Origin: Azospirillum sp. RU38E
GTDB taxonomy: Bacteria > Pseudomonadota > Alphaproteobacteria > Azospirillales > Azospirillaceae
Length of the DNA stretch: 64,000 nt
Direction: 5' to 3'
Assembly (NCBI RefSeq): GCF_900188385.1
Contig: NZ_FZOI01000001.1
Coordinates: forward strand, 1-64,000
How positions within the stretch are numbered: position 1 is the stretch's first letter; the number at the start of each line of letters is the position of its first letter. Shown piece by piece: positions 27,742-38,058 of the stretch. The notes under the pieces were generated by a model. It was not told the origin of the DNA. It did no database searches and saw nothing but the letters and a program-made list of their open reading frames with translations. The position numbers were made by a program, and so were the translations under genes.

Positions 27742-27752
27742 GGGTCTGACCC

Positions 27753-28022
27753 TCAATTACTACCGTTATTGCCCAGGCGGGCGAACCAGGCGCCAGCCTC
27801 CAGCAGGTTGGTCACCAGATCGGGATCGTCGGTCGCCAGCGCCTTGGCGTAGCAGGCCAGGGCGGCGCGCGCATACATTTCCTCTTCCGCGCTCAGCGAC
27901 GGCATACCGGCCGCTGCGGTCGCAGGGGGGGGATTTTCCGGGGGCACCAGGGCCAGCCGGCGGGGCGATGGACGCACCTCTGGGCTGGTGCTGGGGGGCT
28001 GTTGCGAACGACGCGGACTCAT
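27753..28022 (-). CDS. Hypothetical protein, 89 residues
   Basis: A small protein with a Ser/Pro/Arg-rich disordered start (MSPRRSQQPPSTSPEVRPSPRR). Its helical C-terminus, MYARAALACYAKALATDDPDLVTNLLEAGAWFARLG, looks like a TPR-type helix pair. AGGATGGG precedes the ATG at 28022. It is convergent with the dehydrogenase gene, 11 bases apart. Function unknown. Confidence 0.6.
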   Translation of the reverse strand: MSPRRSQQPPSTSPEVRPSPRRLALVPPENPPPATAAAGMPSLSAEEEMYARAALACYAKALATDDPDLVTNLLEAGAWFARLGNNGSN

Positions 28023-28251
28023 GACCCATCCTGGTTGTAAAAAGACCAGTGAATTGGCGGGAACATTCACGTCCACACGGTAAACAAGCCCTTAATGGTA
28101 AACGCCCCTGTCACATGGCTGGGTAGCGGCAAGGGCGGGTGTCGGGCTTGGGAAATTCGCGTCAGCCGATATCGTTTATTTTAGTTTCGTTTCGGTGACA
28201 AAAAACGTTTCATTTAGAATAAATGCCAGCGATCCCTTTATCCGTTGCAGA

Positions 28252-29853
28252 TCAGCCCTTCGGCACCACCAACAGATAGCGGGACAGGTGCAGGTCGCGG
28301 ATATTGTCTTCCCAGCCCCGCACCTGGGCGCCCACCAGATGGCTGGTGACATAGGTGTAAAGCGGGATGATGGGGGCATCGGCCAGCAGCTGGGTTTCAG
28401 CCTGTTCCATCAGGGCGCGGCGGCGCATCGGGTCGCCCTGGGCTGCCGCCTCAATCAGCAGCCGGTCATAATCGGCATTGGCATAGGCGGCGTGGTTCTG
28501 GCCGGCGGCCCCGGATTGCAGGATGGACAGGAAGCTGAACGCGTCATTGTAATCGCCGATCCAGCCGCCGCGCACCACGTCGCTGAATTGCCCCTGCGCC
28601 CGGTTGGCCAGCAGCACCCGCCATTCCTGGTTGACCAGCCGTCCCCGCACGCCCAGCACCTGTCGCCACATCGCTTCCATGGCGATGGCGATGCGGCGGT
28701 GCAGCTCATTGTTGTTGAACAGGATTTCCACTTCCAGCGGCCTGCCGCCGGGACCATAGCCGGCCTTGCGGATCAGGCTGCGGGCCAGTTCTTCCCTTTT
28801 TGCCTGCGACCAGCCGGCCCAGGCCGGGGCCGGCGGCTGGTAATTATCCGTGCCGGGCGGGGTCAGCGTATAGGCCGGTGCCTCCCCGGCGCGGGTGATC
28901 TTCTCCACAATCACCTGCCGGTCAATGGCCAGGGACAGGGCCAGACGCAGTTCCGGGCTGGATTTCCATGGCTCCCGCCGCAGGTTGAAATAATAGAAAT
29001 AGGTGGACAGGAAGGGGGCGGTGCGCAGCGCGCCGGGCAGATTCTCCCGTATCCAGCCCAGCTGTGCCGCCGGCACATCATAGGTGACATCCAGATCCCC
29101 GGCGCGGAACCGCTTCAGCTCGGTTTCCTGATCCTCCGTCGGGTAGAAATAGACAGCATCCAGGCTGACATTGGCCGCATCGTGGAAACGCGGGTTGCGC
29201 ACCAGCTTCACATGGTCCTGCGGCACCGCCGCCGCCAGCGTGAAGGCCCCGTTGGAGAGCAGCCGGCCCGGCTGGGTGAAGCCATCGCCGTACCGCGCGA
29301 GATTGGCGCGGCTGAGCGGGGCGGTGGCGGGATATTGCAGGGCGGCCAGGAAATAGCCGGTGGGCGCTGCCAGCTCCACCTCGAAGGTCAGGCTGTCCAC
29401 CGCCCGCACGGCCAGTGCCTCGGGCGGCAGGCGCCCTTCCGCCACCGCCCGGCCATTCTTTACGGGCCAGAGATAGAAGGCATAAGGCGACGCGGTGGCG
29501 GGGTCCAGCAGGCGGCGCCAGGCAAAGACGAAATCATCCGCCGTCACCCGGCTGCCATCGGACCAACGCCCCTCTGGCCGCAGATGGAAGCGATAGGTCA
29601 GCAGATCATCGCTGATGGTCCAGCGTTCCGCCGCACCGGGGATCAGCGCGCCCTTGGCATCCACCGTCAGCAGCGGTTCGAACAGGTCACGCTGAATCCA
29701 GCCTTCCGACTCGCCGGTGGATTTATGCGGGTCCAGTGATTGCGGCTCCGACCCGTTTCCCCGATGCAGCACCCCGCCCGCCCAGGCCGGGCTGCCGAGC
29801 CAGAACAGTGCCACCACCAGACAGAGCCACCGGCCGATCATCCGCATTTCCAC
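28252..29853 (-). CDS. Peptide ABC transporter substrate-binding protein (OppA-like, SBP family 5)
   Basis: A 533-residue periplasmic binding protein with a signal peptide (RWLCLVVALFWLGSPAWAG). The mature start LHRGNGSEPQSLDPHKSTGESEGWIQRDLFEPLL is the family 5 hallmark. WSDGSRVTADDFVFAWRRLLDP, REPWKSSPELRLALSLAIDRQVIVEKI and the C-terminal WIGDYNDAFSFLSILQSG match OppA/MppA. No permease or ATPase genes are adjacent, so it is an orphan that must use a distant transporter or act in peptidoglycan-peptide recycling. Confidence 0.92.
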   Translation of the reverse strand: MEMRMIGRWLCLVVALFWLGSPAWAGGVLHRGNGSEPQSLDPHKSTGESEGWIQRDLFEPLLTVDAKGALIPGAAERWTISDDLLTYRFHLRPEGRWSDGSRVTADDFVFAWRRLLDPATASPYAFYLWPVKNGRAVAEGRLPPEALAVRAVDSLTFEVELAAPTGYFLAALQYPATAPLSRANLARYGDGFTQPGRLLSNGAFTLAAAVPQDHVKLVRNPRFHDAANVSLDAVYFYPTEDQETELKRFRAGDLDVTYDVPAAQLGWIRENLPGALRTAPFLSTYFYYFNLRREPWKSSPELRLALSLAIDRQVIVEKITRAGEAPAYTLTPPGTDNYQPPAPAWAGWSQAKREELARSLIRKAGYGPGGRPLEVEILFNNNELHRRIAIAMEAMWRQVLGVRGRLVNQEWRVLLANRAQGQFSDVVRGGWIGDYNDAFSFLSILQSGAAGQNHAAYANADYDRLLIEAAAQGDPMRRRALMEQAETQLLADAPIIPLYTYVTSHLVGAQVRGWEDNIRDLHLSRYLLVVPKG

Positions 29854-29937
29854 CCGACTGACGACAGAATTCCCCCTTCACAGTCGGCAATTCCGGCTGG
29901 CGGTGCAATCGGGAAGCATCAGGACTCACCGCAATTC

Positions 29938-32112
29938 CTATTGTTTGCCCGTCAGGCGGCGCAGCAGGTTGCCGATCGGGTCGCCGCTGGTGGGTTCCGG
30001 CTCCGGCGGGGGCGGTTCGCCCAGCGGTTCGGAATGCACCTCCGCGATGCCGGCATCGGCCGTGGTCTCCATGCCATCGCCGGGATGCTGGGCCAGCAGG
30101 GCACCGATGGGATCATCCGTCGGCACCCGGTTCAGGCCGGGCAGGCCGCGCGCCGGCAGGCCCTGATGGGCCTCCACCATGATGGAATGCCACAGTTTGG
30201 CCGGCAGGCCGCCGCCAGTGACCTTCTTCATCGGCTTGCCATCATCATTGCCAAGCCAGACACCCCCCACCAGATCGGCCGTATAGCCGACGAACCAGGC
30301 ATCCTTGTAATCCTGGGTCGTACCGGTCTTGCCCACGGTGGGGCGGTCCAGCTTGGCGGCCTTGCCGGTGCCGCGTTCAACGGGGCCGGAGAGCAGGCGG
30401 TTCATCGCCTCCACATAGGGGGCGGCCACGGCATAGCCAGCGCTGGAGCCCTGGCGCCGGTACAGCACATTGCCGGATGTGTCGCGGATTTCGGTGATGG
30501 CATAGGGGATCACACCCTGGCCTTCATTGGCCAGCGTGGCATAGGCACCGGTCAGTTCCAGCAGCGTGGTTTCCGACGTGCCCAGCGCCAGCGACAGGTC
30601 GCGGCGCATGGTGGTGGTCAGGCCCAGCCGTTTGGCGGCATTGCGCACATTATCCACGCCCACCGCCTCCATCAGCCGGATGGTGGCGGTGTTCAGCGAA
30701 TTGGCCAGCGCCGTGCTCAGCGTCACCTCACCCCGGAACTTGCCGTCATAATTGCCGGGATGCCATTTGCCCTTGGTGTAGGGCGCATCCAGGATGGTGC
30801 TGTTCTCGCTCCACCCCGCCTCCAGGGCCGCCAGATAGACGATGGGCTTGAAGGAGGAGCCGGGCTGGCGCAGCGCCTGGGTGGCGCGGTTGAACTCGCT
30901 CTTGTCATAGCCGCGCCCGCCGACCATGGCATGAACGGCCCCGTCGGGCGCCATGATCACGGCGGCTGCCTGGCCGACATTGGCCTCCGCCCCCGGTCCG
31001 GCCAGCATCGCCGCCACCTGGGCATCGGCGATGCGCTGCAGATTGCCGTCAAAGGTGGTGCGCACTACCAGATCGCCGTGATCGGCACCGACGAAGCCCG
31101 CCACCTGATCGGCCACCCAGCCAGCCAGATAGCGCCCGTCGCCATCCGGCACCTCGTCCCGCTTTTCATCCGGCGGGGGGGCCATGGCGGCCTGCAGCTG
31201 CGCCTCGGTGATATAGCCCTCTTCCTCCATGGCCCGCAGCACCACGCCCATGCGCCGTGTGGCCCGGTCGGGGTTGGCGGTGGGGGCATAGCGCGAGGGG
31301 GCCTTCAGCAGCCCGACAATGATGGCCGATTCCCGCAGGTTCAGGTCGCGCGCCGATTTGTTGAAATAGGTGCGGGCCGCCGCATCGATACCGAAGGTAC
31401 CGGCCCCCAGATAGACCCGGTTCAGATAGGCGGTGAGGATCTGTTCCTTGCTATATTCATGTTCCAGCCGGATGGCCAGCAACGCCTCCTGCGCCTTGCG
31501 GCGCAGGGTCTGGTCGGGGGTCAGGAACAGGTTCTTGGCCAGCTGCTGGGTCAGGGTGGACCCGCCCTGCACCGTGCGCCCAGCCCGGTGGTTGGCATAG
31601 AAGGCGCGGGCAATGCCAAGCGGATCGACGCCGAAATGGCTCCAGTACCGCCGGTCCTCCGTCGCCACCAGCGCATCGATCAGATGACGCGGCAATTGGG
31701 AGACATCCAGCGTTTCGCCGCGCAGGTCGCCAAACCGGTGGAACGGCGTGCCATCGGCCGCCAGCAGCGTTACCGCCGGGCGCCGGTCGGCCTGGGCGAC
31801 CTGGGAAATATCAGGCAGATCATAGGCGAAATAGGCGATCAGGCCGGCACCGGCCATGCCCACCCAGATGGCCAGCACGGCCAGTACCGTCAGGATACGC
31901 CGGCCCCAGCCACCTTTTCCCCCTTTGCCGCCCTTGCCACCTTCCGCCCGCTGCCGGGGTGGGCGCGGTGGTGGTGGCGAGGGCGGACGGCGTTCCGGCG
32001 GCGGCGGGCGCACCGGGCGCGGCGGCTCCCCACTGGGGCGGAAACGGGGCGGGGCGGTCAGCTCACTCAACGGGGGCATCCGGCGGGAAAAGGGTAAGAC
32101 GGGCATCACCAT
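29938..32112 (-). CDS. Class A penicillin-binding protein (PBP1A family)
   Basis: A 724-residue bifunctional peptidoglycan synthase. A Pro/Arg/Gly-rich cytoplasmic tail precedes one TM helix (ILTVLAVLAIWVGMAGAGLIAYF). The glycosyltransferase domain has EDRRYWSHFGVDPLGIARA and GGSTLTQQLAKNLFL. The transpeptidase domain has SSFKPI (catalytic Ser), SLN and VGKTGTTQDYKDAWF. A C-terminal Pro/Glu tail follows. Several ATGs lie near the start; 32112 has CAGGGG upstream, 32079 is possible. It is transcribed away from the conserved gene at 32213. Confidence 0.94.
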   Translation of the reverse strand: MVMPVLPFSRRMPPLSELTAPPRFRPSGEPPRPVRPPPPERRPPSPPPPRPPRQRAEGGKGGKGGKGGWGRRILTVLAVLAIWVGMAGAGLIAYFAYDLPDISQVAQADRRPAVTLLAADGTPFHRFGDLRGETLDVSQLPRHLIDALVATEDRRYWSHFGVDPLGIARAFYANHRAGRTVQGGSTLTQQLAKNLFLTPDQTLRRKAQEALLAIRLEHEYSKEQILTAYLNRVYLGAGTFGIDAAARTYFNKSARDLNLRESAIIVGLLKAPSRYAPTANPDRATRRMGVVLRAMEEEGYITEAQLQAAMAPPPDEKRDEVPDGDGRYLAGWVADQVAGFVGADHGDLVVRTTFDGNLQRIADAQVAAMLAGPGAEANVGQAAAVIMAPDGAVHAMVGGRGYDKSEFNRATQALRQPGSSFKPIVYLAALEAGWSENSTILDAPYTKGKWHPGNYDGKFRGEVTLSTALANSLNTATIRLMEAVGVDNVRNAAKRLGLTTTMRRDLSLALGTSETTLLELTGAYATLANEGQGVIPYAITEIRDTSGNVLYRRQGSSAGYAVAAPYVEAMNRLLSGPVERGTGKAAKLDRPTVGKTGTTQDYKDAWFVGYTADLVGGVWLGNDDGKPMKKVTGGGLPAKLWHSIMVEAHQGLPARGLPGLNRVPTDDPIGALLAQHPGDGMETTADAGIAEVHSEPLGEPPPPEPEPTSGDPIGNLLRRLTGKQ

Positions 32113-32212
32113 AAAGGCCCCTGCCATCGCCTGGAAAGCGATGCCACGGCAACCCTGTCTTCCGGGTTATGCTGTATTGAGGTTGTGCCGCCCGATTAGG
32201 GCGAAAAGGCGG

Positions 32213-33286
32213 TTACTTCACACCGGAAGCCGCCGATTCGATGGCCTGGATATGGTCCAGGCCGGGCAGGATTTCCGAACGGACAAATTCCACCCGCTTC
32301 TGCGGCCCGCCCCCGCCCTGGGGGAAGCGGGCCTTCCACAGCGCCATCTTCACCGCCAGCCCGCACAGCACGCCGCCGATGGTGACATGGTGGCTTTCAA
32401 TCTGGTGGCGCACGGCGCGGAAGCTTTCAGCACTGATATCGTTCCAGAAATCCTTGCTGCGGCGATCGAACGCTTCAAAACGCCCGGTGATGGAAGTGGT
32501 GATGGAGGTCAGTTTCGTCTGCACATCGGCCAGCATCTTCATCACCAGCCGGTCGCGGGAAATCAGCTCGCTGCTTTTCGGCTCATTGGCCCATTTCATG
32601 AATTTCTGCACTTCCGGCACAATGCCATCCAGGCAGGAGCGGAAATAGGCCAGCGACAGGAAGACGTCGCCGTAATCCTCCAGAAAATCCGGGATTTCGT
32701 TCAGCTTGACCTTCAGCTTTTCTGACAACAGGCGCAGGTTGGTCAGCGCCTCGTCCCGGTCCGGGTTGGCCAGCATGGCCAGAATGTCGGCCACATCGCC
32801 GATCTGGCGTTCTTCTGTGCCATAAACCTGCTGCAGCAGCGGCCGGGTGAAATCCTTCATATAGCCGGTCAGTTCCGCGCGCTTGCTGTCGGAAAGCTGT
32901 AAGGCCTTGGCGTCATTGACGGCGATGCCCACCCGGCGCAGTTCCTTGCGCAGGGTATAGACATCGAAACTGTTGATCCGCACCAGCTTGTTGATCTGCG
33001 CCATGTCGGCGCGCAGGGCCTTGGCATGGCTGGGGAACAGGCTGCCCAGATGGTCGGGGTTGATCTGGCCGCTGCCGGTCTGGCGGTCGTGGAACACCTC
33101 CACCACCGTTTCCAGCCGGGCATTCTTGATCAGCTTGGCCCGGCGCAGGCCCGGCGTTTCCAGCGGCAACATGCCCATGGGCAAGATATGCAACGCGTCG
33201 CGCGCACTGTCATCGAACAGCGCCTCTTCCGCTGCGACGGCGGCGACTTCCTCACTGGCGGCTTGTTCGCTGGTGTCGGCCATCAT
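32213..33286 (-). CDS. Conserved hypothetical protein, all-helical
   Basis: A 357-residue soluble, helix-rich protein with no motif I can assign. It opens with an acidic Ala/Glu segment. Then come AKLIKNARLETVVEVFHDRQTGSGQINPDHLGSLFPSHAKALRADMAQI, LSLAYFRSCLDGIVPEVQKFMKWANEP, and VRHQIESHHVTIGGVLCGLAVKMALWKARFPQGGGGPQKRVEFVRS. No signal peptide. A gap of about 100 bases separates it from the PBP gene on the same strand, so a shared transcript is possible. Confidence 0.7.
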   Translation of the reverse strand: MMADTSEQAASEEVAAVAAEEALFDDSARDALHILPMGMLPLETPGLRRAKLIKNARLETVVEVFHDRQTGSGQINPDHLGSLFPSHAKALRADMAQINKLVRINSFDVYTLRKELRRVGIAVNDAKALQLSDSKRAELTGYMKDFTRPLLQQVYGTEERQIGDVADILAMLANPDRDEALTNLRLLSEKLKVKLNEIPDFLEDYGDVFLSLAYFRSCLDGIVPEVQKFMKWANEPKSSELISRDRLVMKMLADVQTKLTSITTSITGRFEAFDRRSKDFWNDISAESFRAVRHQIESHHVTIGGVLCGLAVKMALWKARFPQGGGGPQKRVEFVRSEILPGLDHIQAIESAASGVK

Positions 33287-33495
33287 GCGTTCCCTTGCGC
33301 CGCGCTGGCGCCGAAGGTGTTAACTATAAAGGCACACGCCAGCATAACAACCTTTTCACACGTACCCTGTTGAAACAGTTTGGCCGTGAGGGGGCTATGC
33401 CCCCATGCGGCGCGATGTTATCTAGCCCTGGCGGATCGAAAAGGGCAAAGGTCCATCGGGATACAGGACCGGCCGGAACGGGAGCGGAAAACGCC

Positions 33496-33933
33496 ATGGC
33501 TGATTATTATTTGTGGATCAAGGCCCTTCACGTCATCAGCGTCATTGCCTGGATGGCGGCACAGCTCTATCTGCCACGCCTGTTCGTCTATCATTGCGAA
33601 GCACCCGCCGGGTCGCCGCAATCGGAAACCTTCAAGGTGATGGAACGCCGCCTGCTGAAGGCGATCATGAACCCGGCCATGATCGCCACCTGGGTTTTCG
33701 GCATCGGCATGATCGCCCTGAACCCCGACCTGCTGAAGGGACAGGGCTGGCTTCATGCCAAGCTGACCCTGGTGCTGGTGCTGTCGGGCGTGCATGGCGT
33801 GCTGTCAAAATATGTCCGCCTGTTCGCGCAGGACGCCAATACCAAGCCGCAGAAATTCTTCCGCATCCTGAATGAAGTGCCGACCCTGTTGATGATCGGC
33901 ATCGTCATCCTGGTGATCGTGCGCCCCTTCTGA
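33496..33933 (+). CDS. hemJ: Protoporphyrinogen IX oxidase, HemJ type
   Basis: A 145-residue inner-membrane protein with four hydrophobic segments. It carries the HemJ signature at the start (YYLWIKALHVISVIAWMAAQLYLPRLFVYHCEA), conserved His and Arg residues, and a mid-helix WLHAKLTLVLVLSGVHG. HemJ converts protoporphyrinogen IX to protoporphyrin IX in bacteria without HemG or HemY. The ATG at 33496 fits the family length. It is convergent with the channel gene 15 bases away. Confidence 0.93.
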   Translation: MADYYLWIKALHVISVIAWMAAQLYLPRLFVYHCEAPAGSPQSETFKVMERRLLKAIMNPAMIATWVFGIGMIALNPDLLKGQGWLHAKLTLVLVLSGVHGVLSKYVRLFAQDANTKPQKFFRILNEVPTLLMIGIVILVIVRPF

Positions 33934-33948
33934 TCCAGGGCGGCTGAT

Positions 33949-35043
33949 TTACCCGAACAGCAGCCGCATCACATCGGCCGCCGCCCTGGCCTGCCGGTCG
34001 TCCCCGACAATCAGGAACAGGGCGTCGGCCTTGATCTGCCGGCCCAGCGGGTTGGAAAGCACCGCGCCCGTATCGGCACAGCGATAGCCGATGGGCGTGC
34101 CGATGCCGGCCCCGGCGATGCGAGTCAACAGGTCCAGCCAGGGGCCGGACCAGGGGCGGGGCAGGTCGATGCGGCGGCATTCATCGCCTTCCGCCGTGAA
34201 CAGCTGTTCGATCAGCGCTTCCGATCCGGGGCTGACAATGGCGCGGGCGGCGGCTTCGGGATAACCATGCATCACCCGCATCGGCTGCGCGGCACCCAGC
34301 CGGACCAGCCGGTCGCGGTCGCCGGCATCCACGCATTCGGCGATGATGGGGGCGGTGGCATTCACCTCCCGCAGGCGCAGCACCGTATCCAGCACCCGCG
34401 CGGTGGCCTCCCTATCGGTTTCGGAGGCAGAAAAGACCAGCATGGCGCGGGCCTTTTCCGGCGTGGCGCGGGCCAGGGCCTGCGGGTCGGCGGCACTGCC
34501 GGTGACATGCACAATGGCCCGGTCCCCCAGGCTGGATGGCAGCCGGCTGTCAGCAAACGCCCGGGTCAGCAGCAGCACGGGTACACCCGCCCAATCCTCA
34601 TGCGCACGCACCTGATCGACCAGCCGGCCGATATGCTGGGTGATATCGCCGGACGGTTCCCCGATCAGCAGCAGATGGTTGGACAAGTTCCACCCCCAGG
34701 CCCCGCCGGCCTTGCGTTCCAGTTGATCCGCCCGCCATTCCACCAGGGCCGACACCAGGCTGGCCACCACGAAGATGCCGCCGACATAGAGAAAGCCCAC
34801 CGTGGCCAACCGACCGGCATCGGTTTTGGCCGACAGGTCGCCATAGCCGACGGTGACGATGGTGGTCGCCGTCAGCCACAGCGCATCGCCCAGCCCCATG
34901 CCTTCCAGCCAGACCATGGCAATGACATGGCCGGTGCAAACGGCGAACACCCAGCCCATCAGCCAGAGCAGCCGCCGCGCCATGGACGCCTGCCCCACGC
35001 GGGGCCGGGGGCTGCGCAACCAGCGGAACAGAAGGGCAAGCAT
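33949..35043 (-). CDS. Two-TM potassium channel with a nucleotide-binding-like domain
   Basis: A 364-residue inner-membrane protein. TM1 is LLWLMGWVFAVCTGHVIAMVW, then a pore helix and selectivity filter TATTIVTVGYGD, then TM2 (VGFLYVGGIFVVASLVSALV). A cytoplasmic RCK/TrkA-N-like region follows, with NHLLLIGEPSGD at the Rossmann start and an RCK_C-like end (GRQIKADALFLIVGDD). The GEPSGD loop is not the classic GxGxxG, so nucleotide binding is uncertain. Potassium selectivity is expected from TVGYGD. Confidence 0.88.
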   Translation of the reverse strand: MLALLFRWLRSPRPRVGQASMARRLLWLMGWVFAVCTGHVIAMVWLEGMGLGDALWLTATTIVTVGYGDLSAKTDAGRLATVGFLYVGGIFVVASLVSALVEWRADQLERKAGGAWGWNLSNHLLLIGEPSGDITQHIGRLVDQVRAHEDWAGVPVLLLTRAFADSRLPSSLGDRAIVHVTGSAADPQALARATPEKARAMLVFSASETDREATARVLDTVLRLREVNATAPIIAECVDAGDRDRLVRLGAAQPMRVMHGYPEAAARAIVSPGSEALIEQLFTAEGDECRRIDLPRPWSGPWLDLLTRIAGAGIGTPIGYRCADTGAVLSNPLGRQIKADALFLIVGDDRQARAAADVMRLLFG

Positions 35044-35145
35044 GGGCGGGACACCCCGGATGCGGAAATGGCCGCAATGGGATGCAATGAACAGGCGTGT
35101 TTGTCCAGCCGCCTGTGCAACCGCTGTCCCGCCCGCCCTGGCCCC

Positions 35146-35451
35146 CTATTGCAGCGTCAGCAGCGCATCAATATGGCGCATCCGGCCGGGGGAGACGATA
35201 TCCAGCTGGGCCACGCGCACGGAATGCAGCTTGCCATCCAGTTCCCGGCCCCAGAAATCCAGGAATCGGCGCAGCACCGGGTAACGGGGGGCCAGATCAA
35301 GCTCCTGCCAGATATAGGTTTGCAGCAGGCCCGGATGGTCGGGCATGTGATACAGGATTTCCGCCGTGGTCAGGCGATAATCCCGCAACTGCCGGGACAG
35401 GGATGAGACATCCTGCCCTGGGATGGACAGGGTTGAAGCCGAAATGCCCAT
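35146..35451 (-). CDS. usg: Usg family protein
   Basis: A 101-residue protein matching the Usg family, described as tryptophan-operon associated with unknown function. The core LSRQLRDYRLTTAEILYHMPDHPGLLQTYIWQELDLAPRYPVLRRFLDFWGRELDGKLHSVRVAQ covers most of it. A perfect AAGGAGG sits 5 bases before the ATG at 35451. Here it is not beside trp genes (trpB is 17 kb away) but between the channel gene and groES. Confidence 0.9.
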   Translation of the reverse strand: MGISASTLSIPGQDVSSLSRQLRDYRLTTAEILYHMPDHPGLLQTYIWQELDLAPRYPVLRRFLDFWGRELDGKLHSVRVAQLDIVSPGRMRHIDALLTLQ

Positions 35452-35618
35452 GGAACCTCCTTCCCCTTGCAAACCGGTGCCGCAATGCACCATGGGAAGC
35501 GTGGCACCATTTTGTGAGTTTGTGAATATATCCTTTTATATCAAATGATTAGCAGCATCATCGCCAGAGTGCTGCCAAACTGTCATCCAGATGCCCCCGA
35601 ATTATGACAAGTGCGCCC

Positions 35619-35647
35619 TTGACAGGAGGGGGGGCGATGAATAGGTC
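35619..35647 (+). promoter_or_regulatory. Probable groESL promoter
   Basis: TTGACA at 35619-35624 is followed after 17 bases by TAGGTC. The CIRCE element lies directly downstream, so repressor bound there would block initiation. The -10 is a weak match; an RpoH-type promoter may overlap. Confidence 0.5.
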
Positions 35648-35648
35648 T

Positions 35649-35675
35649 TTGGCACTCACTGGGCGTGAGTGCTAA
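35649..35675 (+). promoter_or_regulatory. CIRCE element (HrcA operator) of groESL
   Basis: TTGGCACTC-N9-GAGTGCTAA matches the CIRCE consensus TTAGCACTC-N9-GAGTGCTAA with one change. It lies 46 bases before the groES start codon. It predicts HrcA repression; hrcA itself is not in the window. Confidence 0.95.
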
Positions 35676-35721
35676 CACAAGGCTTGCGCCTTATACTTTT
35701 GCCTATCTCAGGGAGAGATCC

Positions 35722-36012
35722 ATGAAGTTCCGTCCGCTGCACGACCGCGTCGTGGTCAAGCGCGTCGAATCCGAGCAGAAGACTGCCGGCGGCATCATCA
35801 TCCCCGACACCGCCAAGGAAAAGCCCCAGGAGGGCGAGGTGGTTGCGGTTGGTACCGGTGCCCGTGACGAATCCGGCAAGCTGATCGCCCTGGACGTGAA
35901 GGCCGGCGACCGCGTTCTGTTCGGCAAGTGGTCCGGTACGGAAGTGAAGATCGACGGTGTCGAATACCTGATCATGAAGGAAAGCGACATCATGGGCGTG
36001 CTGAACGCCTGA
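35722..36012 (+). CDS. groES: Co-chaperonin GroES
   Basis: A 96-residue GroES subunit. [40 protein letters not shown] holds the mobile loop ([12 protein letters not shown]) that docks on GroEL. The heptameric ring caps the folding chamber. GGGAGAGA precedes the ATG at 35722; the frame extends upstream but only into promoter sequence. It is the first gene of the CIRCE-controlled operon; groEL follows after 51 bases. Confidence 0.98.
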   Translation: MKFRPLHDRVVVKRVESEQKTAGGIIIPDTAKEKPQEGEVVAVGTGARDESGKLIALDVKAGDRVLFGKWSGTEVKIDGVEYLIMKESDIMGVLNA

Positions 36013-36036
36013 GTCGGTTCACTGAACCCTATCTGA

Positions 36037-37716
<1,680 letters not shown>

Positions 37717-37754
37717 GTCCCACGCCGTTCAGCCGAACTGGCCTGAATGCGAAG

Positions 37755-37790
37755 ACCCCCGGCGGAGACATCCGCCGGGGGTTTTTCTTT
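37755..37790 (+). terminator. Rho-independent terminator of groESL
   Basis: A 12-bp stem ACCCCCGGCGGA / TCCGCCGGGGGT with a GACA loop is followed by TTTTTCTTT, 39 bases after the groEL stop. Confidence 0.95.
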
Positions 37791-38058
37791 GGCAATCCCC
37801 TGGTCTGCTCACAGCATATTGAATCTATGAGGAAATTTTCTTCGGTGAACGAAATGTTCTGCCGCATTTGAAGAAAAATCGCTGCCATGGAAATGCCATT
37901 AGAGATTAATGATTGTGCAATATTGCTACACCTATCCTTTTTCTCATGATGAACATTGCCCGGTAAGGGCGAAATACATCGTCAGTCTGATCTACGTCAA
38001 ATTCAGGGGACATGACTTTACTTAAATTCCCGCCGCAATTCAGACTGGGGGCGGGGTC
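37791..38058. other. Intergenic region upstream of the chemoreceptor gene
   Basis: About 270 AT-richer bases between the groEL terminator and the chemoreceptor start. The promoter of the receptor must lie here; no clear dyad or element was recognised. Confidence 0.4.

Noticed and set aside
28252-29853. OppA-like gene considered as part of a full ABC transporter operon
   Set aside because: Neighbours are a small hypothetical protein and a class A PBP; no permease or ATPase gene is present.
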